From positions 13,855,294 through 13,919,293 of the forward strand of contig CM037778.1 in the NCBI GenBank assembly GCA_021229015.1: a stretch of DNA of 64,000 bases, read 5' to 3'. This stretch comes from Solen grandis (Eukaryota > Mollusca > Bivalvia > Adapedonta > Solenidae). The position numbers and the translations under genes were made by a program. The notes under the pieces are model-generated. The model saw nothing but the letters and a program-made list of their open reading frames with translations. It had not been told where the DNA came from and made no database searches. Positions 57,867 to 64,000 of the stretch are shown one piece after another. Each line of letters starts with the position of its first letter. Positions within the stretch are counted from its first letter, which is position 1.

Positions 57867-60324
57867 TCGATAACAGCTACAGGCATACCAGTCAACACTA
57901 CCAGGTGATAAGACACAAGTATTGATATCCTAGATTTAGCTGGCAGATAAGTAGTCCTAAATGTGTTTTCGTTGTTTCGCTAACGTTTAGGCTTTACTCT
58001 TTATATTTGGATAGCTAGATAGATAGGGGTGGGTGGGTCTTTGGATGAATGGCTTTCCTCGACAGAATGGGCGAAAATGAAAAGCACACATAATTTTTTG
58101 CACTTTAATTGTATATTTGATTGTAAGATATATATTTACATGATATATATAATCTCGAATACACAAATTTGGCACCTCGAATCTGTAGTTGAGGGCACTG
58201 ATGAATGTGACACCCTGCTAGGGAACTTAGCGGTCTTATTTGGCTGGACAGGATGTTGAAATGGCCTTAGGAGTGGGATGGCGAGGGTCACGGATATCAG
58301 TCACAATTAGTACCTGTTCTGTATCTGTCTTCATTATTGCTGCAAGAGGGAACAGTTATTCTTTAAAAAAACTGTAATAAACACATCGATTGTTACTAAA
58401 TTCTAAGGAATTTGATTATGTGAAATAAGCTTAATTAAGATCAGCTGATTTGTGACAAATGATAGATTTATTGTTTACATATCCTCACATAAGATGAGAC
58501 ATTGGATAACATGTACAGTACTGATGTTTTGAATTGTCATAAGAAGAATTCAGTAAAATATTGAACCTAGAATGATTATGTTTTATTATCTATGAAAACA
58601 AAGTCATTATAAGTACTGCCTTAACATGATAAATGATAAGAGAGATTTTTTTCTATTATCAGTATCTTTTGATTTTTCATAATTAATAGATAAGATATAA
58701 TTAAGTAACAAATCCAAATGATGCAAATTATGGGCCTTTTAGCCTTAGTAAATTTGGTTAGTTTTCCGTGTTGTTTAATCTAATTTAATTAATTTAAATG
58801 CAATCTATATATTGACAGAGGGTCAATGTTCACCAAGCGTGAACTACAGACACCCCTAGTTGGTTATTGCACCACTTTACGTATTTGTTTGTATGGCTAC
58901 AGATCTTGTAAATATTTAATGCCAATAAACTATATGTTATGTTATGTTAAAAAAAGTTGGTTACTGGGGGTTCCCACTGTGAACTCCCAGCGGGGTGACA
59001 TCTCTTGGAAGGTGGCGGCACGTGGCTGAACACTAGAGACCGGAAGGGATCAGTCACGTGTAAAACTGCTGATAAACACCAGTCATTAGCTACGCTTTTT
59101 TATTTTTTCTTTTTTTTCTTTTGTTTCTAATCCTCATTTAACTGAATATTAATATATAGAATTCATTTGAGATAATGATGATGAAAATAGATATGAATAC
59201 TTTGAAAAACAAAAGTCATGTTAAAAATAATGCAGACAACTTCTAAAAATGAAAAAAAAAAATGTGTACACAAAAGCGGGTAATATGCAAATAACGCAGT
59301 ATGTGATAACGGTGGTTTGTAACTTTAGTGATGACCTTTTTGTCTAAAAGACGTGGGTTTGTTTTTAAATTATTATTATCATTATTATTATTTAAATGAT
59401 AATTAATAATTATGTTTTGGGATGAGGTAAAGTACAAATATGAATACAGGCAGAATGTAATTAAGTTCTGCTCTGTTCAATGTATTAAGCAAACTTAGTA
59501 CTACGGGATATAAGATGTTCTTCCCATGAATTACAAATAAATAAATATCTGTAAGCTCAGGGATGAATGAAAAAATATTTCTAAGATAAAAAAAAATAAG
59601 TTGTAAGTTTCATTTTTTCTTTACACATCTTGAAATATGCAATATTGCATACCTTTTCATTTGTTTTCCTTCAAATAATCCGTTCAAACAGAATATGTTT
59701 CCGGTAACACACGCACAGGTATACCATTTAAACTAAATTCACAGTTATTCGTTAGTTTTTAATTAATACATTTAAGTTCATGGAGTGACCGTAAACATGC
59801 CAGGGTTGAATTGAAGTTTTCAGACCTCATATATGTAAACCAGAAACAAATATTTGGCGAGTAATTTCAGTTATCGAACGATAAGATGAGAGGTGACGTT
59901 TTCTTTTTTAATCATCATCAAAGATATGCCGATGTAACTGTAACACATGCAAAAGAAAATCCGAGACTCATTACAAATGTTATAATTATAACAAATTACT
60001 GCAGTGTCCACTTTTCTGTGCAGCAATTGCAGTAGTAACTTATTCCTTATTATTTCTTTCATCTTAAGCACTTTTTAAAAATGACTAAGCAATTGAAACA
60101 GTTAGTACAATCGAATTACTTCTAGAAAATAAAGAAAACAATTGTTAAAATACACGATAATGATATTAAGCATTATATATATATATATAGAGAGAGAAAA
60201 GTACGATGTTTATTGCTATTAATATGAATGACACGGTTCCGGACGCCGCTGGAGCAGTGCTACCACCGTGAAAGGCTCCCAAACCACAACTGGTTTGTAT
60301 GTATGTATTGAAGTTTAATGAGGG
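57867..60324. other. intergenic, no gene confirmed
   Basis: AT-rich; short open frames only. An AT/AG microsatellite occurs at about 60175-60198. It lies downstream (in the minus sense) of the LRR pseudogene. Confidence 0.4.
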
Positions 60325-61194
60325 TCAGACTGCAGAATAATCCACACCATGCGCAGACCCCGGGGTGTGACCCTCACCCCTTAAATATGTCCTTCTGGTT
60401 CTGACATTTTCCTTACTAATATTATAGAGCTTCCTGCTCTTCCATGCTTCATCGCTTTTCTCATCACATACCATGAAATGGAAGTCATTCTTATTCCCTA
60501 AGCACAAAGGTTGTTCCCCTGTCATCAAAGGTCTCATGGTCGGGCAGTTGCATGTCATGACCTCGTAGTCCGTAAAGAGACAGAACGGAATGGTATGGGC
60601 ATTCCTGCAACGTAGGACGCTGTCCATATTCCCGGCCAGGCCTGAACTCAGTGTGTTGTTCGTAAAATCCACTCAGATCAACTCATTGGATACGCAGAAC
60701 GAATCTGGTATCTCCGTAAACATATTCTGGGAAAGGTCAAGGACGTACAGACTGGGTACTTTGAACCCGGCTGGGATTGTCTTCATGTAGTTGTCGGCCA
60801 ATAACAAGCCGCGTAGCGAACTCGGGAACCGCGTGGTTAGTGATAATGTTGGCAGTCTGTTTCGAGAAAGGTCAAGTATCTCAAGGTCCTAAAGACGATC
60901 AAGGTCATCTGGTAAAATTAGTATCTCGTTTATAGACACATCAAGAGTTCTGAGAAAATTGTAGTCATCTAAGTTCTTGGGAAATGCTTGGATATAGTTT
61001 TTGCTGATCTTGAGGCACGTCTCACCGTACAACAGATCGGGAAATGCTGTCAGACCTTTGTTTTCCATGTCCAGATGGTAACCATCGCCCATGCAGATAG
61101 CCTTGTATGTGTTGTAGACACACTCGGTATAGGGCACCTCGTGACTTGCAACACCTAGTAACAGCCCCAGCGTCGCAAACAGCTGCAGTAGCAT
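60325..61194 (-). pseudogene. secreted leucine-rich-repeat protein, two in-frame stops
   Basis: Read as one continuous minus-strand frame from ATG 61192-61194. A signal peptide (MLLQLFATLGLLLGVAS) precedes a Cys-containing N-terminal cap (YTECVYNTYKAICMG), LRR repeats (LRTLDVSINEILILPDDL, LEILDLSRNRL, LYVLDLSQNMF) and a C-terminal Cys-rich cap (CRNAHTIPFC, MTCNC, LCLG, MVCDEKSD). The frame is broken by TAG at 60889-60891 and TGA at 60673-60675 without any frameshift; homology continues across both. The upstream TTACTCTTTCCAG looks like a splice acceptor just before the ATG, so a 5' UTR exon probably exists. Secreted LRR proteins of molluscs often act in recognition or adhesion; the role here is unknown. 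Confidence 0.72.
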
Positions 61195-61237
61195 GGCCCC
61201 TGGAAAGAGTAACCCGAAATGATTTTCATTAAATGAT

Positions 61238-61541
61238 TGTTTGTTGGGTTTAACGTCCCACTGACAGTATTTCAGTCATTTGGAGACAATGTCTACTTGA
61301 GACAGATATAGTACTGCCACACTGCAGTATCACGCCGTAGACATGTTGCATGATACCACACCCGGTCACATTATCCTGACATTGGGCCAACCAGTCCTGC
61401 AACTACCCTTATATGCTGAGTGCCAAGCAAGGGAGCTATAACAGTACCATTTTTTACGACTTTGGTATGTCACGGCTGGGGATCGAACTCACGACCTCCC
61501 GCACCGGAGGCGGACGCTCTAACCACTCAGCCACCAGGGAC
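61238..61541 (-). mobile_element. SINE family A, full length with 17-bp target duplication
   Basis: Flanked on both sides by GATTTTCATTAAATGAT (61221-61237 and 61542-61558). The complement starts CGTCCCTGGTGGCTGAGTGG with an A box, has a B box within GTGAGTTCGATCCCC, and ends with GTGGGACGTTAAACCCAACA. It lies in the presumed 5' UTR intron of the LRR pseudogene. The long direct repeat indicates insertion by LINE machinery, and the perfect match indicates a recent event. Confidence 0.92.
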
Positions 61542-61558
61542 GATTTTCATTAAATGAT

Positions 61559-63090
61559 AATAATGTATGTCAAATAAGGCACGTGCTTGAAGATATCGTA
61601 AAGCAGAAATGATAAAAAATACATCCTTACCTTATTTAAGAATGTATCATGTATTGCTTAGCGCTGAGTATTATTTTTGGGATTCGCGCCTGTTCAATAT
61701 ACGATCTATATTAACTTTGATAAGGACATAAGTTCAGCCTTAGACCAATACTCATAGAAACTCCCCTTGTTTTTTCATAATGGCAAATCAGAGGAAAACT
61801 TTGAATTTACATCGCATTAATTGCTTTGAATGACTTTGAAGTGATACCCATATGCGTGCCGGTCGACCTTCTGTTTTCTTTCAAATTCAATATAGGTATA
61901 GACCACTTCAACAGGAGATCGGCAATACCCGGTATAATTCACTGCTTTAAACTGACCAATCTACGATTGGGGAAAATTCACATGTGTATGTTTATTTCCC
62001 ACTGAACAATGTGTGTAATTTTACACCAGCATGTAGATGTATTCGGGAAGTGCTCGTTGATTTACGCAGGTTTACGTCTCATTTTGGAGTAAAATAATCT
62101 ATACATATATATTGTATTTGTATTACCGTGATATTTGGAAATGATTTACGCTGTAGTAGTTTGAATCAAAATGAAAACAAACATCGATGAATTAGTATGA
62201 CTTCAAGGGGAGTATTCATTACTGAATATGACTACAAGGTATTTGCTTTAATGTCACACTGTGCTGTCTGTAATTTTATATGACCTGGCATTGAATTGTT
62301 CCTTTCTAAATATGTTCTTATTTCATCTCAAAAGAAACATAGGACTTGTTCCTTCAATAAACTAAGACCTATTAAACATTGTTAGATTATTAGGTCTTTG
62401 CACTAAACTGTTTTATTTGCATCACTTTTATAAACTGGTTTGTATTGTCCACTTCGTAAACCGGTATTAATTATACATCGCCAAGACTCATCAACGAGAT
62501 GAGTAATCAGTTAACCGGAAGTAAATGTCATAATTAATCATATGTGTTTAATAAAATCATGATGATGTAAAAATAATAATAATATTAATAATTATATTAA
62601 AAATAATCCATGACATGGATATACTCATATCTTCTACTATAGTTTTAAATCATGTTTTATTTACTGATTTTAATTACATTTTTTGTATCCTATAATGCAC
62701 CTCATTCTCTCAAATACGCATCGCAATTCACCTTTCAACACGAGCACTCTTACCTGCATAGGAACGTCCGGATCATGGGTAACCAACCCAATAACCGCCT
62801 TCTTTCCTTATTTCAAATTGCTAGATTTTCGTATACAAGCCCTCATCTGAAAAACATGAATAACTGCCATATTTTTTGACGGAAGTCACTTGAATTTTTC
62901 AGGACTTTTTGCACATTAAAGTCCTCGGCATTCATACAATTTTCGACTTCATACATCAACTTGCTGATATTATATGAATTTTTTAATAATTCTTGCTTGA
63001 ATATGCATATCGTCACAATCACGTGACCAAACAAATATTCCTGGCAGTATACATCACTTCATTTGTAAGCTTGTTTATCCTAAAAATTGG
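61559..63090. other. intergenic, no gene seen
   Basis: AT-rich with an AAT-rich stretch at 62570-62605. Several weak open frames (62652-62879, 62843-63034) lack motifs. Confidence 0.4.
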
Positions 63091-63099
63091 TTCATGTTT

Positions 63100-63618
63100 G
63101 TCAGTGTTAGATAGCAGATACTGTTTGTCATTGTTAGATAGCAGATACTGTTTGTCATTGTTAGATAGCAGATACTGTTTGTCAGTGTTAGATAGCAGAT
63201 ACTGTTTGTCAGTGTTAGATAGCAGATACTGTTTGTCAGTGTTAGATAGCAGATACTGTTTGTCAGTGTTAGATAGCAGATACTGTTTGTCAGTGTTAGA
63301 TAGCAGATACTGTTTGTCAGTGTTAGATAGCAGATACTGTTTGTCAGTGTTATATAGCAGATACTGTTTGTCAGTGTTAGATAGCAGATACTGTTTGTCA
63401 GTGTTAGATAGCAGATACTGTTTGTCAGTGTTAGATAGCAGATACTGTTTGTCAGTGTTAGATAGCAGATACTGTTTGTCAGTGTTAGATAGCAGATACT
63501 GTTTGTCATTGTTAGATAGCAGATACTGTTTGTCAGTGTTAGATAGCAGATACTGTTTGTCAGTGTTAGATAGCAGATACTGTTTGTCAGTGTTAGATAG
63601 CAGATACTGTTTGTCATT
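63100..63618. repeat. 27-bp tandem array, 19 copies
   Basis: Nineteen units of GTTAGATAGCAGATACTGTT followed by TGTCAGT or TGTCATT. Variation is confined to G/T at one position and a single A (TTATATAG). The 27-bp period keeps one plus and two minus frames open for 180-220 codons, encoding 9-residue repeats such as LDSRYCLSV. Without codon-level signs of selection I treat this as non-coding. Confidence 0.95.
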
Positions 63619-64000
63619 TTTCATCAATTCAAGGACCATGACTCCAAAGTGTCTTTAACAATCTGGTCCAGTCTTAGACAGGGGTATAAAAAAGGCTCAT
63701 AAAAAGTTTGTTGTTGATCACTTAATTCTCCAATTGGAATATCTGGATAAAGGAGAATACTGTTTGTGTTGTAAAATATTGTCAGATGTAAGGCATTAAA
63801 AGGCAGTAAATGACAAGTTTTGAAAGCCTAGCACATTGAATTTCAAAATTCATTTTAACAACTACACTTTTGTGTGTGTTTTTAGTATCTAAAAAAAACG
63901 ATAACGAAAAGCAATATGACTATGAAATCATCAAGAATACTTGATCACTTCAAAAATGCATTTTTTTTTTTTTAAAAAAGGGGGTTGGAAGGAAAATTTT
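63619..64000. other. intergenic, no gene seen
   Basis: AT-rich sequence ending in a T run; nothing recognised. Confidence 0.45.

Noticed and set aside
63019..63658. Long open frames (221 and 206 codons) over the 27-bp array
   Set aside because: Explained by a repeat period divisible by three lacking stops; no start context, domain or codon-level selection is visible.

Overview
The window is AT-rich, intron- and repeat-dominated eukaryotic DNA, best explained as a bivalve mollusc nuclear genome. The grounds are split exons with GT/AG borders, several tRNA-derived SINE families, dense palindromic MITEs, Helentron-type repeats of the kind common in bivalves, a complete DIRS-type retrotransposon, and one exon of a protein family I recognise from bivalve gene sets. 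Nothing looks bacterial or viral. A run of exactly 100 N (41085-41184) is a scaffold gap, so linkage across it is not proven.

Host genes are sparse. Two phase-compatible exons of an AMP deaminase lie at 23660-23828 and 31922-32114 (+), separated by an 8.1 kb intron full of repeats. Two possible microexons follow at 33431-33454 and 33740-33757. I found no catalytic AMP deaminase exon in the rest of the window. On the minus strand are the first exon of a bivalve DZIP3-like/uncharacterised family member (41844-42396), a candidate terminal exon of unknown function (51583-51815), and a secreted leucine-rich-repeat gene broken by two in-frame stops (60325-61194).

Mobile DNA dominates. A 6.3 kb DIRS retrotransposon (11722-18003) has gag, reverse transcriptase/RNase H/methyltransferase-like and tyrosine recombinase coding regions, inverted terminal repeats, and an internal complementary region matching both outer ends. 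Its gag and recombinase frames are each broken once. Three Helentron/HINE-like elements (9745-11093, 20899-21840, 35676-37341) share a 5' hairpin, a 3' hairpin and CTAAT-type ends. A second family of this type is at 56946-57866. A 240-bp hairpin MITE bounded by TTAA occurs seven times, and one copy has a satellite growing from its tail. A 1,022-bp palindromic transposon with a 9-bp target duplication sits inside a decayed LINE reverse transcriptase at 43935-45480. A further 0.7-kb TIR element lies at 48148-48890.

Tandem arrays are abundant: 27-bp units at 6757 and 63103, a 61-bp tRNA-like unit at 20020-20645, an 83-bp dimer at 30281-31610, and others at 3211, 34545, 38060, 46985 and 52041. 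Several have periods divisible by three and so create long but meaningless open frames. Regions not listed as features are AT-rich sequence in which I see no gene.
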